DNA of 64,000 bases, taken from positions 1,604,218-1,668,217 of the forward strand of contig CM038719.1 of assembly GCA_021613375.1 (NCBI GenBank), read 5' to 3'. Within the stretch, counting starts at the first letter, position 1; every line of letters starts with the position of its first letter. Below are positions 30,374 through 42,530 of this stretch, piece after piece. The notes under the pieces are model-generated. The model saw only the letters and a list, made by a program, of their open reading frames with translations, made no database searches and was not told the DNA's origin. This stretch comes from Megaleporinus macrocephalus. Taxonomy: Eukaryota; Chordata; Actinopteri; Characiformes; Anostomidae. The position numbers were made by a program, and so were the translations under genes.

Positions 30374-33080
30374 GAGAGGTGGGCTACATGCTAGGCTAAA
30401 GGCGAGAGCTACGCGGCCACCGCTACCTAGCCTGTTGCTAGCTAATGTTCGCTCCCTCGAAAACAAGCTGGATGAGCTGAGAACCAGAATAACAGCTCAG
30501 CGTGAGATCAGAGAGTGTTGTGCTCTGGTCTTCACAGAAACCTGGCTTTCTGGCAACACGCCAGAATCAGCGATCCAGCTAGACACTCACTCCGTTCACC
30601 GTGGCGACCGCACGGCAGCGTCGGGGAAGAACAAAGGCGGCGGTGTCTGTGTTTACGTAAACAACGCGTGGTGTTCAGACGTAAAGACAGTTGAAAAACT
30701 TTGTCTAGCGGACTCAGAACTGCTGATGGTGAAGTGCAGACCCCACTATCTGCCGAGAGAGTTTAGCGGTGTGTTTATTCTGGCTGTTTACATTCCGCCT
30801 CGCGCGAACTCCGCTGCGGCGCTGGGGCTGCTGCATGACGTCATCAGTAAACAAGAGACCGCGCACCCGGACGCCGTGTTTATTGTTGCCGGCGACTTTA
30901 ATCATTGCAACCTGAGGACTGTCCTCCCCAAGTACCATCAGCACGTGAGCTTCCCGACGAGGGAGAACAACTTACTTGACCAAGTCTACAGCAACGTGAG
31001 GGGGGCCTACAGAGCTGTGCCTCGGCCACACTTCGGACAGTCCGATCACATCTCCGTCTTCCTCTACCCAGCATACAGACAACTCCTCAAGCGGTCACTT
31101 CCAGTGAGTAAAACTGTTAAAGTGTGGAATGAAGAAACTGATTCAGTGCTTCAGGACTGCTTTGACAGTACAAACTGGGATGTGTTTAGAACTGCTGCTG
31201 TGAGAGAGGATGGTTCTGTTGATCTAGAGGACTATGCTTCTGGGGTAACTGGTTACATCAGCAGCTGCATTGAAACCATTGTCCCTTCAAAGCGCTGCAT
31301 AAAGTACCCCAACCAAAAACCATGGATAAATGGTGAAGTTCGGTCCATGCTACGTGCTCGCCAGACTGCATTTCTCTCTGGCAACGCTGATGACTACAAA
31401 AGGTCTAGATACGACCTGCGTAGATCTATCAGAGAAGCTAAGAGACAGTACAGGCTGAAGCTGGAGGGCTACTACACCACAGCAGACTCCCGGCGCATGT
31501 GGCAAGGACTGCACCGTATCACCAACCATCAACAAACAAGCACGGCACTCACAACCAGCCATTCTGCATTGCCTGATGAGCTGAATGAGTTCTATGCTCG
31601 CTTCGATGTCTTCAACCTTGACCAACTGAAGGACATTGCGGCCAAGGAGAGCACACAGAACCCATCACTCATTGTAACAACAGTGGATGTGCGCAGGAAC
31701 CTGATGAGAATCAACCCACGCAGAGCAGCAGGCCCAGACAACATCCCCGGGCGTGCGCTCAGGGTTTGCTCATCAGAACTGGCTGATGTGTTTGTAGACA
31801 TATTCAATCTGTCACTCACGCAAGCTTTTGTGCCATCCTGTTTTAAGACCACCACCATCGTGCCCCTCCCAAAGAAAAGTAATGTGAGATGCCTAAATGA
31901 CTATCGCCCTGTTGCACTCACTTCAATCGTGATGAAGTGCTTCGAGAGGATAGTCATGACTCACATCCGGAAGACCATTCCCAACACTATAGATCCTTTA
32001 CAGTTCGCATACCGCCGGAACCGGTCTACAGACGACGCAATCAACGCTACTCTTCACAAAGCCCTCACACACCTGGAGGGCAAGGACACATATGTCAGAA
32101 TGCTCTTTATTGACTACAGTTCAGCATTCAACACGGTCATCCCACACAGACTCTCAGAAAAGCTCCTCACCCTCGGACTGACACCAGCCCTCTGCAACTG
32201 GGTGCTGAACTTTCTAACAGACAGACCCCAGTCAGTCAGAGTCGGCAGCTGCACATCCAGCACAAGAACAGTGAGCACAGGGGTCCCTCAAGGCTGTGTG
32301 CTGAGCCCCCTTCTGTACACGCTCTTCACATACGACTGCGTGGCCTCCCAGAACAACACCAGCATCATCAAATTTGCTGATGATACTACAGTCATTGGAC
32401 TGATCACTGGTGGGGAAGAGACAGCGTACAGGAAGGAGGTGGCTGAGCTGGTGGCCTGGTGTCATGACAACAATCTTTCCTTGAATGCAGACAAGACCAA
32501 GGAAATGATTGTTGATCCAAGGAGGAAGCGAGAGCTACACACACCCCTGTACATAGGGGAGACTGAGGTAGAGAGGGTGAAAACCTTTAAGTTTCTTGGC
32601 ATTCACATCAGTGAGGATCTCAGCTGGTCCCACAACACTCAGATCATCATCAGGAAGTCCCAGCAGCGACTGTACTTTCTGAGAAGGCTGAGAAAATTTG
32701 GTATGCCAACCAAAATTCTCAGCACCTTCTACAGGAGTATGATTGAGAGTGTTCTTACCAGCTCCATCATCGTCTGGTATGGAAACTCTACTGCTCAGGA
32801 CAGAAAGGCTCTCCAGCGTGTGATCAAAACTGCACAGTCCATCTCAGGAGCAGCCTTCCCCTCACTACAAAACATCTACCACACCAGGGTCACCAGGAGG
32901 GCCCACAACATAATCAGGGACAGTACACACCCCCAGCACACACTCTTCACACGTTTACCTTCAGGCAGACGTTACAGGAGTGTGAAGTCCAGGACCACAA
33001 GACTGACAAACAGTTTCTACTCACAGGCCATCAGGCTTGTGAACACCTCACGCACTACCTCTCCAACCTCTCCTTTCTGA
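30159..33080 (+). CDS. LINE endonuclease-reverse transcriptase, L2-like
   Basis: Open for 973 codons, although the first ~70 are probably the wrong frame of the N-terminal region. An APE-type endonuclease starts near residue 92 (LLLANVRSLENKLDEL) with ETWLS, GGGVCVYV, GDFNHCN and a SDH motif. The reverse transcriptase follows, with AAGPDNIPGRAL, GVPQGCVLSPLLYTLFTYD and the catalytic FADD at residues 739-742, then the usual L2-type C-terminal region (SSIIVWYGNSTAQDRKALQR, LPSGRRYRSVKSRTTRLTNS). It would nick target DNA and copy element RNA by target-primed reverse transcription. No internal stop codon is present. The clade assignment is by motif recall. Confidence 0.9.
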   Translation: MYSIHPEHLATVERHSWRLVKFDMNLPLAFLTSAFCYARTRTSPAPRKAQQHRPRVSGAADKQSGQDGSGGKRGGLHARLKARATRPPLPSLLLANVRSLENKLDELRTRITAQREIRECCALVFTETWLSGNTPESAIQLDTHSVHRGDRTAASGKNKGGGVCVYVNNAWCSDVKTVEKLCLADSELLMVKCRPHYLPREFSGVFILAVYIPPRANSAAALGLLHDVISKQETAHPDAVFIVAGDFNHCNLRTVLPKYHQHVSFPTRENNLLDQVYSNVRGAYRAVPRPHFGQSDHISVFLYPAYRQLLKRSLPVSKTVKVWNEETDSVLQDCFDSTNWDVFRTAAVREDGSVDLEDYASGVTGYISSCIETIVPSKRCIKYPNQKPWINGEVRSMLRARQTAFLSGNADDYKRSRYDLRRSIREAKRQYRLKLEGYYTTADSRRMWQGLHRITNHQQTSTALTTSHSALPDELNEFYARFDVFNLDQLKDIAAKESTQNPSLIVTTVDVRRNLMRINPRRAAGPDNIPGRALRVCSSELADVFVDIFNLSLTQAFVPSCFKTTTIVPLPKKSNVRCLNDYRPVALTSIVMKCFERIVMTHIRKTIPNTIDPLQFAYRRNRSTDDAINATLHKALTHLEGKDTYVRMLFIDYSSAFNTVIPHRLSEKLLTLGLTPALCNWVLNFLTDRPQSVRVGSCTSSTRTVSTGVPQGCVLSPLLYTLFTYDCVASQNNTSIIKFADDTTVIGLITGGEETAYRKEVAELVAWCHDNNLSLNADKTKEMIVDPRRKRELHTPLYIGETEVERVKTFKFLGIHISEDLSWSHNTQIIIRKSQQRLYFLRRLRKFGMPTKILSTFYRSMIESVLTSSIIVWYGNSTAQDRKALQRVIKTAQSISGAAFPSLQNIYHTRVTRRAHNIIRDSTHPQHTLFTRLPSGRRYRSVKSRTTRLTNSFYSQAIRLVNTSRTTSPTSPF

Positions 33081-33474
33081 ACTGGTTTTAACTGGTCTGA
33101 TTTAAACTGCACCTTACACTCACTGTACTGTCAGAATACTGTTTACATTCACTACTCACACAAACATTATTGTTTACATTCGTTACTTGCAACTTGCACT
33201 TTATGGCTGCTGCTCTTCATACTTGCACATAAAAGCACACATAACTTTTATTTTTTATTCTTTAACTATAAAAATATTTTTATCTACTTCAACTTATATT
33301 GTTATACTTTGTATATTTTGTATATATATTTTTTATTTCTTTTATTTGTTATCTTATCTATTGGTGAATGGAGGAGCAGCAAAGTAAGAATTTCATTGTA
33401 CAGTGTAACTGTCTGTTCTGCTGTACATATGACAATAAAACTCTTGAATCTTGAATCTTGAATCTTGAATCTTG
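33081..33474 (+). other. 3'UTR and tail of the nested LINE
   Basis: AT-rich untranslated region ending GACAATAAAACTCTTGAATC and three more TTGAATC repeats. The same style of ending (GACAATAAA plus short tandem tail) recurs at 36430 and 61690, and inverted at 40846. Confidence 0.8.
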
Positions 33475-34215
33475 AAACCAGAACTAACTCTATCTCTGTA
33501 CTAACCTAAACCAGAACTAACTCTGTCTCTGTACTAACACAAACCAGAACTAACTCTGTCTCTGTACTAACCCAAACCAGAACTAACTCTGTCTCTGTAC
33601 TAACCTAAACCAGAACTAACTCTGTCTCTGTACTAACCCAAACCAGAACTAACTCTGTCTCTGTACTAACCTAAACCAGAACTAACTCTGTCTCTGTACT
33701 AACCTAAACCAAAACTAACTCTGTCTCTGTACTAACCCAAACCAGAACTAACTCTGTCTGTACTAACCTAAACCAGAACTAACTCTGTCTCTGTACTAAC
33801 CCAAACCAGAACTAACTCTGTCTCTGTACTAACCCAAACCAGAACTAACTCAGTCTCTGTACTAACCTAAACCAGAACTAACTCTGTCTCTGTACTAACC
33901 CAAACCAGAACTAACTCTTTCTCTGTACTAACCTAAACCAGAACTAATTCTGTCTCTGTACTAACCCAAACCAGAACTAACTCTGTCTCTGTACTAACCC
34001 AAACCAGAACTAACTCTTTCTCTGTACTAACACAAACCAGAACTAACTCTGTCTCTGTACTAACACAAACCAGAACTAACTCTGTCTCTGTACTAACACA
34101 AACCAGAACTAACTCTGTCTCTGTACTAACCCAAACCAGAACTAACTCTGTCTCTGTACTAACCCAAACCAGAACTAACTCTGTCTCTGTATTAACCCAG
34201 ACCAGAACTAACTCT
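33475..34215. repeat. 33-bp minisatellite, right part
   Basis: About 22 units of the same 33-bp repeat continue after the LINE, with CTAACC/CTAACA variants. With the left part, the pre-insertion array was about 34 units. A minus-strand frame of 15-30 repeated residues is an artefact. Confidence 0.92.
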
Positions 34216-34678
34216 TTCTTTTCTCTTTCCGAGGAAAAAACCGCCCACCTGTCCCGCCGAATACTGTAAAGGACTGACCACCAGGGCCCCCCCGTCACTT
34301 GGCACCAACCAGTTCTCCTCTCCATTTGTGCCATTTGCTCCATCCTTGACTGCATCACTGTATTATCCACCTGATGTAGCACCCGTACAGCTTCTAAAGC
34401 TTCTACCTTCAGACTCAGCTTTAGTTTATAAACTGTAAATACTGTTCGACCTGAGGAGGATGGGTCTCTTCTTGTGAGTCTGGTTCCTCCCAAGGTTTCT
34501 TCCTCCAGTTGAGGGAGGTGTTGCCACTGTTGCCTCTGGTTTGCTCACTGGGGGATAAACAGCTGTGATTTCATGTTTTTCATGTTTTTAAAATTCCTGT
34601 AAAGCTGCTTTGTGACAACATCGTTGTAAAAAGCGCTATACAAATAAACTTGACTTGACTTGACCAGCACCTGCGCTA
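34216..34678 (+). mobile_element. LINE 3'UTR and tail
   Basis: Begins CTTTCCGAGGAAAAAACCGC, homologous to 29195 onward, and ends TGTAAAGCTGCTTTGTGACA, AAAGCGCTATACAAATAAAC and (TTGAC)n, a well-known fish non-LTR 3' terminus. It forms the right boundary of the older element that hosts the 33-bp minisatellite. Confidence 0.75.
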
Positions 34679-35164
34679 ACCCAATCACACAAGCTCCCAA
34701 ACAAAACAAAAATCATAATAAAATTAAATTTAGTATAGGGGTATAAAGCTACCCTGAATCGAACTACCCCTAGTTGTTTTTTTGCTGGAGCCATGAGAAG
34801 ACGTTCACTGCCAAACAGGTCTTGGCAACATTTTGTTGTTTTATTGTGTTTTGAGAGAATTATTTCACTTCCTAAAAATATAAAATAAAAACTGTTGACT
34901 GTTTTTTTTCCCTTTCAATATAATTAATTCAGAAGTAGTTACTTCACATTTATAATAGAATAATAAACCTTTACTGAATAAATGAAAACTGTTGGTTTGT
35001 GGTAAAAGAAAAGTGTAATACTGTTTATTGCTGATTGTCTTTTTGTATTGTGTAACAAAAAATACATGAGAATAAATGAATTACATTGAGTTGAATTGAT
35101 AAATAACAGGTTGATTCATCATGCAAAATCAATTCTGGATTTCCAATTCAATTAAGCTACTTTA
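34679..35164. other. AT-rich intergenic, no gene recognised
   Basis: No domain-bearing frame and no clear repeat apart from AT richness. Confidence 0.4.
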
Positions 35165-35247
35165 TTTTGGGGCTTTGGAAGAGCGGGTCATTTTTGACCC
35201 GTAGGACAAGGGGAGTAAACAGAATGTTAAGATCACACAAGGGTTAA
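35165..35247. mobile_element. Probable piggyBac-type terminal fragment
   Basis: Contains the palindrome CGGGTCATTTTTGACCCG and ends GATCACACAAGGGTTAA. Inverted, that end reads TTAACCCTTGTGTGATC, the style of piggyBac-like MITE termini in fish. The other end was not found. Confidence 0.5.
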
Positions 35248-35754
35248 GAATCTTCCATACTCTACAGAAAACAGACGTGCTCTAAGGAAGCAGGAGTGAA
35301 GGAGGGTTGTTCAGAACCTCAAAATGATTTTTTAATTGGAAATTAAGGAGTCTTTGGCATAAGCCCTGTCCTCATTCCAGGGATTGCAGGGATGGTAACA
35401 CTACCCAGAGTATCTTCTTCAAATGTCTATATGCAAAACACATTATTACAAATTAAATACAGTACATCACTTTTATAAAATCTGAACGTTTATGATTGTT
35501 ATTGGCAGATTAATCTCCATAGTTGGCTATACAGGCGATTAAATGAGAATATAATGTGTATTAATGCTTATATCCTTCCTGAGAGACAGAGAATGAAGAT
35601 ATGAAAGGAAAGGGTACATAAGAATGGAATTTTATATTAATGTGTCAAGCATCTATGAAACTTTATGATTGACAAGTTCTACTGCTCATTGGAAGGATAG
35701 TTAAAAAGCATTAAAGATGTATAATTATAATTAATAATATTTATTAATTTATTA
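35248..35754. other. Intergenic, no gene recognised
   Basis: AT-rich sequence without recognisable features. Confidence 0.4.
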
Positions 35755-36470
35755 ACTCTACTTCCTCAGGCGGTTGAGGCGAGCTGGGCTCGGGAGCTCG
35801 GTCCTCACCTCCTTCTACAGATGTGTGGTGGAGAGCGTTCTATGCTCCAGCATCAACGTGTGGCACGGAAGCTGCTCTGCTGCAGACAGGAAAGCTCTGC
35901 AGAGGGTGGTGAAGGCTGCACAGAGGTCTGTCGGAGTCAGCCTCCCCACCACCACGGACATATACACCTCCAGATGCAGGAAGAGGGCCACCTGCATCAT
36001 GAAGGACCCCACTCATCCAGCACACTCACTGTTTGTCCCGCTCCCCTCAGGCAGGAGGCTGCGGAGCGTTAAGTGTAGAACGAACAGACTGAGGAACAGC
36101 TTCATTCCGGAAGCTGTAAGACTTTTAAACGCCACTTAGTGGAACCACTGCACTGACACTTTTACTGCACTGACACTTTTACTGCACTGACACTTTTACT
36201 GCACTGACACTTTTACTGCACTGACACTTTTACTGCACTGACACTTTAACGACACCAGTCACTTTAATACACTCTGCTGCTACCTTCTCCATTCCTGTTT
36301 ATTTTATTTTCATATATTTTATATATTTATGTTTATTTTATTTATTTAAGTACTGCTGTCTGGGTAAAACTGGGTCCTTGGGTACCACAATTTCGTTCCA
36401 CCCCATGTACCACATGTGATGCGAATGACAATAAAGTCTCCTTGAATCCTTGAATCCTTGAATCCTTGAT
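35755..36470 (+). mobile_element. 5'-truncated LINE with 17-bp repeat in its 3'UTR
   Basis: Frame 35774-36139 codes for the C-terminal region of an L2-like protein (SSINVWHGSCSAADRKALQR, LPSGRRLRSVKCRTNRLRNS), parallel to the C-terminus of the nested LINE but a different subfamily. In its 3'UTR, at about 36147-36246, TACTGCACTGACACTTT repeats six times at 17-bp spacing. It ends GACAATAAAGTCTCCTTGAA and (TCCTTGAA)n. Confidence 0.88.
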
Positions 36471-37690
36471 TTCATATATATATCGTTATTGTGATTATGA
36501 TTATGTCACAATACCATGACTAGGTAATAATGGGATACCAGTAATGGCTTTAAATAATCAATTTGCAAAAAACAAAAATCCAACTGGAAAATTCATTAAC
36601 ATGTATTAACATTAAGTGTGAAACCTCTGTGTTATCCTTAACTCTGACATTTTGTCTTTATATTGTATCATTTGACATTTTGATCTCTTTTTTATTACAT
36701 GAAAATATGCCTTACATTTAATTACTATTTTTTTATTTAACTGTCAGTACTGTAAATGTTAATGAGTAATTAAATTCTGCTGATACCAGGGGAGGTCTTT
36801 AAAGACATTAAAACATATATCTGAATGTTCATCAGTTTCTTTTACATCAGATATCACTTTATAACTCACATACTCACAAGTTTATAACTTATACTTCACA
36901 TGAAATACTTCATAACTGATTAACTTGTAACCCAGATGCCAGTATGACAAAAAATATTGCATACTGATGGACAATCAGTCTATGCAGATAGTACTGTACT
37001 TGCGTAAAAAGAAAGTGTCTAAATGTTATTTGCAAAACTTCACAGTTGAGAAGTTTCAAAACAAGTGACTTGTCTCTTAAAATTTGCTAAAGCTTTGCAG
37101 CAAATTTTCTAAATATTTATTTTTTAAATAAAATAATAATAATCTGGAAAAATTCATTCAGGTTGTCATTCAAACCACAGTAATAAGAAAGCATTGATCT
37201 GTGTTGTAAACAATCTCAGGTTTAGTAGTGTTGGTCTATTGTTTTCGTCAGTTCTAATCCACTATGCAGAACAATTAAAATCATTTTATTGAATAGAACA
37301 TTCTTGGTTTCACTGTATTCATCAATTTAGCTTCATATCCCAAAAAACCTGAAATAGTAATTATGGCTATTAAAATATAGAGAATGCTGTTTTGTGAGAA
37401 ACTAAGCATATTTGTTTTATACAGACTTGTACCAAACCTGAATTAGGAAATCTGACACAGGGAAACCTGTTCATGTGTTGGTAACAAGCAGAGTTGTTCA
37501 CTGTAACGTTTCTCTTGCTTTAACGGTCATGTATGATAATTCAACACTATAGGTGTTAATTCAGTACTGAAGATTTTGCTATGTTTTATTTTAAAGGAGT
37601 TTATTTTATATATGCTTCCATCCAAACCTAGTGTGACAATAAAATTTTCTGTAAATAATATTTTGAATATGCATTCTAATTATACTAGTT
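36471..37690. other. AT-rich intergenic before GIMAP-B1
   Basis: No gene, RNA or clear repeat is recognised. From about 37690 the sequence begins to resemble the upstream region of GIMAP-B2 (GGGGTGTGAACCATGGGC). Confidence 0.4.
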
Positions 37691-37838
37691 AAGCATATAA
37701 TTCTGAGCACACCCTCAACATTGGCACGAGCAGTACAGTAGAGAAAGCCATTCAAAGGGGTGTGAACCATGGGCAGGGATAAGTATCCTATAAACACTGG
37801 CAGTGTTCTTGCATTTGTCACAACATTCTAGACACAAG

Positions 37839-39732
37839 ATGGCTCAGATTTGGACGGGTATGTGTCATGAAACTTTAAATCATATGCTTAATTTTTAGCT
37901 TTAGCCAACAACATTGTGAACATCTAAAATAGTCAATATTTCACTCATTAATGTCATTAATGTAAGTACTGATAAGTTCCATTGCATTAAATAAATAAAT
38001 TGTTAGTATATAGAATATATAAAGAAAGTCCTATTTTATTATTCTGTTAAATTTCAATAATAGGTTGTGGTTGTTACGAAAACCCCATTAGTAAATCCTC
38101 TATTATTTTAAACAAATTCAAAGCCTCTGCCTTCTCTTATCCCAAATGTAGTCAATCAAACAAGACAGGTTTGTCTTCTTTATGCACTGGAACTATGGGG
38201 CTAACAAGTAGTGGACATTAGTAGTTTGCTTTGTTTGTTATTAGTAAGATGTTTACTTTTAGAAACTTGTATTAAAGATAACCAGGCTAATTCTGTTGTA
38301 AAGGTAGGTGATATTATTTGCATGAATTGCTACATAAAGAAAAGCCAATATTAAAAATTTACAAAGGAGTTTTCTGAGTATAATCAACTTTAAAGACCTG
38401 ACTTTTATGTGTTTAGTTTTATGAAAACACAAGTGAATAGTTTTGTTTTTAACAACTGTAGTACTTAGTGATTACACATGTTAAAAAGTGTAATTATTAT
38501 AGAAATGCATTATTTACCAACATATCAATATGGTTTTCCACTTTGCTCAGGACAAGCTGTAAGAATAGTCCTGGTTGGAAAAACGGGGGTTGGAAAGAGC
38601 TCTACTGGAAACACCATCCTTGGTAAAGATGCATTCCACAAATAAGCCTCTTCCAAATCAGTAACAAAACTCTGTAAGTTAGCTGCTAATGTGGTTGATG
38701 GGAAGAGGATAGAAGTGGTGGACACTCCTGGATGGTGTGATACGGAACTCTCAGAAGCAGAAATTGTGCAGGAAACAGTCCAGTGCATTGATATGTCCTG
38801 TCCTGGACCCCATGTGTTCCTGCTGGTGGTGCCGATTGGTCGTTTCACAGAAGAAGAAAAGATAACAGTTAAGAAGATTCAGGAAGTTTTTGGAGAAGGA
38901 TCATCCAAATACATGATGGTTCTCTTTACAAGAGGAGACGATCTGGATGGCAGAAGCATTGAGGACTTCCTACAACATGCTTAGGGGGATCTGAAAAACT
39001 TTGTCTTCGAATCATGCGGGGGCCGCTACCACGTGTTTAACAATAAAGATAAAAACCATCACCAAGTGTCTACACTCCTACAGAAGATCCAAGATATGGT
39101 CAAACGCAAGGTAGCTGCTATACTAATGTAACATAACAGCTTCTGGAGACCTACAAGAAAAAAGAGTCTGAGCTGCAGCAGAAGATTCATGAAATTGAGA
39201 AGAAGCTGCAACGCAACATGGAAAAATTCCTAAAAAGCGAACAATTCATGCAGCAAGAGCGAGAGCATCACAGACAGAGAGGCAAAATGCAACTGAAAGA
39301 GCCAGAGAACAGGGTTTATTGGAAAAAATGGTGGAGAAACTGGAAATTGAGGATAGGAGGAGAGAGGAACGAGAGCAAAGAACAGCTGCTGAGGCTGAAA
39401 GACTAACCAGAGAGTGGGACAGACGAGAACAGGAACGTATAGCTCATGAGAGGAGGATGCAGATAGAAGAAAAAAAGCAGCAGGCGGAGCGCGCAATGCA
39501 TGAACAACGAATGGAGGAAGAAGAGCTGAAGAGGAAAATTGCAGAGTTCCAGCACAAGCAGAGAATGAAAAATGAATGGCAGTCGCTAGAAATGGAGAGG
39601 ATTAAAATGTTGAGAGAGCACCAAGCAAATATTAATGAATTAGAGCAAAGAAAGCAGCAAATACAGGCTGAGAAGGAAGAACTGATACATAAAAATATAA
39701 AGAAAAAAGACAAGAGTTGTTCGATCTCTTGA
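37839..39732 (+). pseudogene. GIMAP-B1, degenerate AIG1-type GTPase
   Basis: Exon 1 (37839-37857, MAQIWT plus one base, donor GTATGTG) and the acceptor at 38550 match intact B2. The P-loop GKTGVGKSS is intact, but codon 38643-38645 is TAA where B2 has GAA, and TAG occurs at 38982-38984 after DFLQHA. A 4-base deletion near 39105 (B2 NCNGGS region) shifts the frame. Fragments of the G domain (VVDTPGWCDTELSEAE, LFTRGDDLDGRSIEDFL) and of the Arg/Glu-rich coiled coil (39319-39732) remain. The terminal residues CSIS match B2. AATAAA is at 40377. Confidence 0.9.
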
Positions 39733-40845
39733 ATACTTCCAGTTTATGCTTTCACAAGTGAAAATCTAAACATTCACTATGGTAATCTACAGATCTTGAA
39801 GTGTGAACAGCGTGGAAATTATAACTCATTCATTCTTACAACAATGTTCCTTATAGTTATGATCACATGTGAATATCACTGAGCTTTTATCAATGCATGT
39901 ACATCTGTTTCATATATTAAGATTTAAAACTATATCTCTGTTTAGCCTGTAGTTTGATTGTTTCATGTTCCCTCTCTTCCTCCTTGAGGCCTCAAGGTTA
40001 ATTGTTCCTGATTTGTTTCTGGCAATCTCAAAACTATCCTGGTTGACTGTAAAAGTGAGTGAATGTGTGAAGATTATTCAATAGTAATTGCACCACTGGA
40101 CATCAATATTAGAGATCATTACACTTATATAATAATTGTTGACTTTATTTAATGGATGTTGTGATTTGTTGCAAGAAGGAATGTTCTACATTTACAACAC
40201 TGTAATTTTTACTGTACAGTAATGAAACAGCAAGTATAACAGGATTTTTTTTTACATCTGCCTGACGCATTAATGTGATTTTTTTTGTAATTATTGGTGG
40301 CCTTTCTTTAATTTTACATTTTTATTAACCATCTTTATCATATTCTGTTGAAATGTGTCTGTCTTTCAATGCTACAAATAAACACCACATTTTTTTGGAA
40401 CTGTTAGTCTGTGTTGTGTATGTTTACATTTTAATGTGCAAAAGATATGAATATTACCTGAAATTATTTATGTTTCTCCATTATGCATTAGTGAATGGCA
40501 GGTCTCATTATTTCACATCTACAACCAATATTAAGGTAAACTTTGTTTCCCCAAACAAAATCCCTAAAGACATTCTTCTGTACAGTCACTGACATTATTA
40601 CAACATCAGCGAGTGTACAGTACTAACAGTACTAAAACTCTGCAACTGCTGAACCATAACCGCTGATGTTGACAATTTTATGCTACTTTAAATTTCTCTT
40701 GATTTTATTCAGTATGTGACTGAACAAACTCCTATACATTTCAATTAAGCATTCATGTGCATAATACTGTAGATGTAGTTGTGTCAGAACATTACTCAAT
40801 GCTGTACTGGAACCACCTGCTAGCCAAAGAACAATAATACATTTC
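39733..40845. other. 3' flank of GIMAP-B1
   Basis: Includes the presumed polyA signal at 40377-40382 (AATAAA). No other gene recognised. Confidence 0.45.
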
Positions 40846-41066
40846 AAGGATTCAAGGATTCAAGGAGACTTTATTGTCATTCGCATCACATGTAGTACAT
40901 GGGGTGGAACGAAATTGTGGTACCCAAGGACCCAGTTTTACCCAGACAGCAGTACTTAATAAATAAAATAAACATAAATATATAAAATATATGAAAATAA
41001 AATAAACAGGAATGGAGAAGGTAGCAGCAGAGTGTATTAAAGTGACTGGTGTCGTAAAAGTGTTAA
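40846..41066 (-). mobile_element. Antisense 3' end of the 36-kb LINE subfamily
   Basis: Reverse complement of 36250-36470: TTCAAGGATTCAAGGAGACT, TTATTGTCATTCGCATCACA and GGGTGGAACGAAATTGTGGT. Only the 3'UTR is present, so it is a severely 5'-truncated insertion. Confidence 0.85.
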
Positions 41067-42030
41067 TAAACACACATTAGCATGAACTGGTAATCTAACC
41101 CACAGATTCAACAGTAACGAAGCAAAGAGAAATGTGTTTCAGATGATAGCCGAGTTGCTAATGCAACATGGGATTAAATGCAGTACTAAACAGTGTTGAG
41201 AAAATAAAAACTTACAAAACCACATACAGAGAACAGACAGACAACGACAGAAGTGGGGCAAGCAGGAATACAGATTCTACAATTCTATATGGTAATAGAC
41301 AGAATATTGCATTGTCGTCCTTCTGTGTGGAAGGATTGTGGTTTGTGCATGTTAGGCATGGTAAGTCTAAATGATACTTGAACCACAAACTGAATGTAAT
41401 AAACATATTCAAGACATATTCAATGTACAGTGTCTGAGAATTGCCTCTTTAGTTTCAGACTTGAACTATCAGGCTAACACTCTATAGCTGGAAAACTATA
41501 ATACCGTATTTTAAGGCTTGTCTTGCCAATAATCAGATGACAATCTGAACTGACAGATTTCTTATTTGAGATATTCAAGTAAACAAAATCTTTAATTTTA
41601 GTACCTACAGAGTTGATTTTCTGATCTTGGACAAAATTTTACTTTAACAGGTGAATCACCTTAGACTTAAACTGGATCTGATATATAAGCAAAGATGAAA
41701 ATATTATTTTTAAACATGTGGATTACACGATGTGATACAAATTAGTAGCTAAAACATTTGGATTGCACCTAAGATACCCTGACCACAGCTGAGGTCTTTT
41801 AGTCAAAATCCTGCTAGCAGATGTAGGTAAACCCTTTTTTTTCACCTTTGTTTGGTATTTGTAGTGTGTAGTCTGGGTTGCTTTGCGCACAAAAAAAACC
41901 CAAAAAGCAACAACTATTCAAAAACATGCTAACTCTGCCCAAAGTGACAAAAAATCATCTAGTAATGAACTTTAGCTTTTAAACATCTGACCGATGAACT
42001 GTATTTTGCTGCCCTTGGTTCATTTGTATC
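41067..42030. other. Intergenic, no gene recognised
   Basis: AT-rich sequence; short open frames lack recognisable domains. Confidence 0.4.
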
Positions 42031-42530
42031 TGGAATGCAGAAGGTCTGTTGTGGTATACCACAGGGGTCTGTCACTGGGCCACTCTTATTTTCATGTCAG
42101 CCAGTTGGCTGTATTATTAGTAAGTATGGCATCAAATTCCACAGCTACAGTACAAAGCTTTATGAAAGGATAGAAGAAGGAACATATTACCCATGTGTTG
42201 GCAGAAATTCACTGGCTTTCTGAAGTACAGAGCACAGAAGACATTTTAAAGCTCTATTTTTTGTTTTTAAGGACATTATTGGACGAGCATCTACTTGTAT
42301 GTTAGACTGTTTACCTGAATCTGCTCCACCATCAAACAGAGGATTATTTTCTTTTCCAAGAGCAAAACTCCAAAAAAGAAGTGATATGCAATTTAGCATA
42401 TACTGTATATTCTTCACAACTGTGGAACTCCCATCAATTAGACACACAGTCAGTATCTTCATTCATTCAGGAGTTAAAACATCGCTTTACTTTAGCCTTT
42501 CTCTGGTTTTATGTATTGCACCATTTTGAT
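42031..42530 (+). mobile_element. Degenerate LINE reverse transcriptase remnant
   Basis: 42035-42160 reads KVCCGIPQGSVTGPLLFS and later GIKFHSYSTKLY, which parallels the GVPQGSVLGPLLF and GI-FH-YADDTQLY motifs with the YADD residues lost. Around 42410-42510, LWNSHQLDTQSVSSFIQEL corresponds to the LINE C-terminal tail. Part of the protein between them is missing. Confidence 0.7.

Larger units (their letters stand above)
30060..33474 (+). mobile_element. Near full-length L2-like LINE nested in a minisatellite
   Basis: About 3.4 kb, flanked on both sides by AAACC (30055-30059 and 33475-33479), a short target duplication. It starts just before AAGATGGCGCCC, carries an endonuclease plus reverse transcriptase ORF, and ends in ATGACAATAAAACTC and a (TTGAATC)n tail instead of polyA, typical of the L2/CR1 group. 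It is one of the most complete elements in the window and looks young. Confidence 0.9.
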
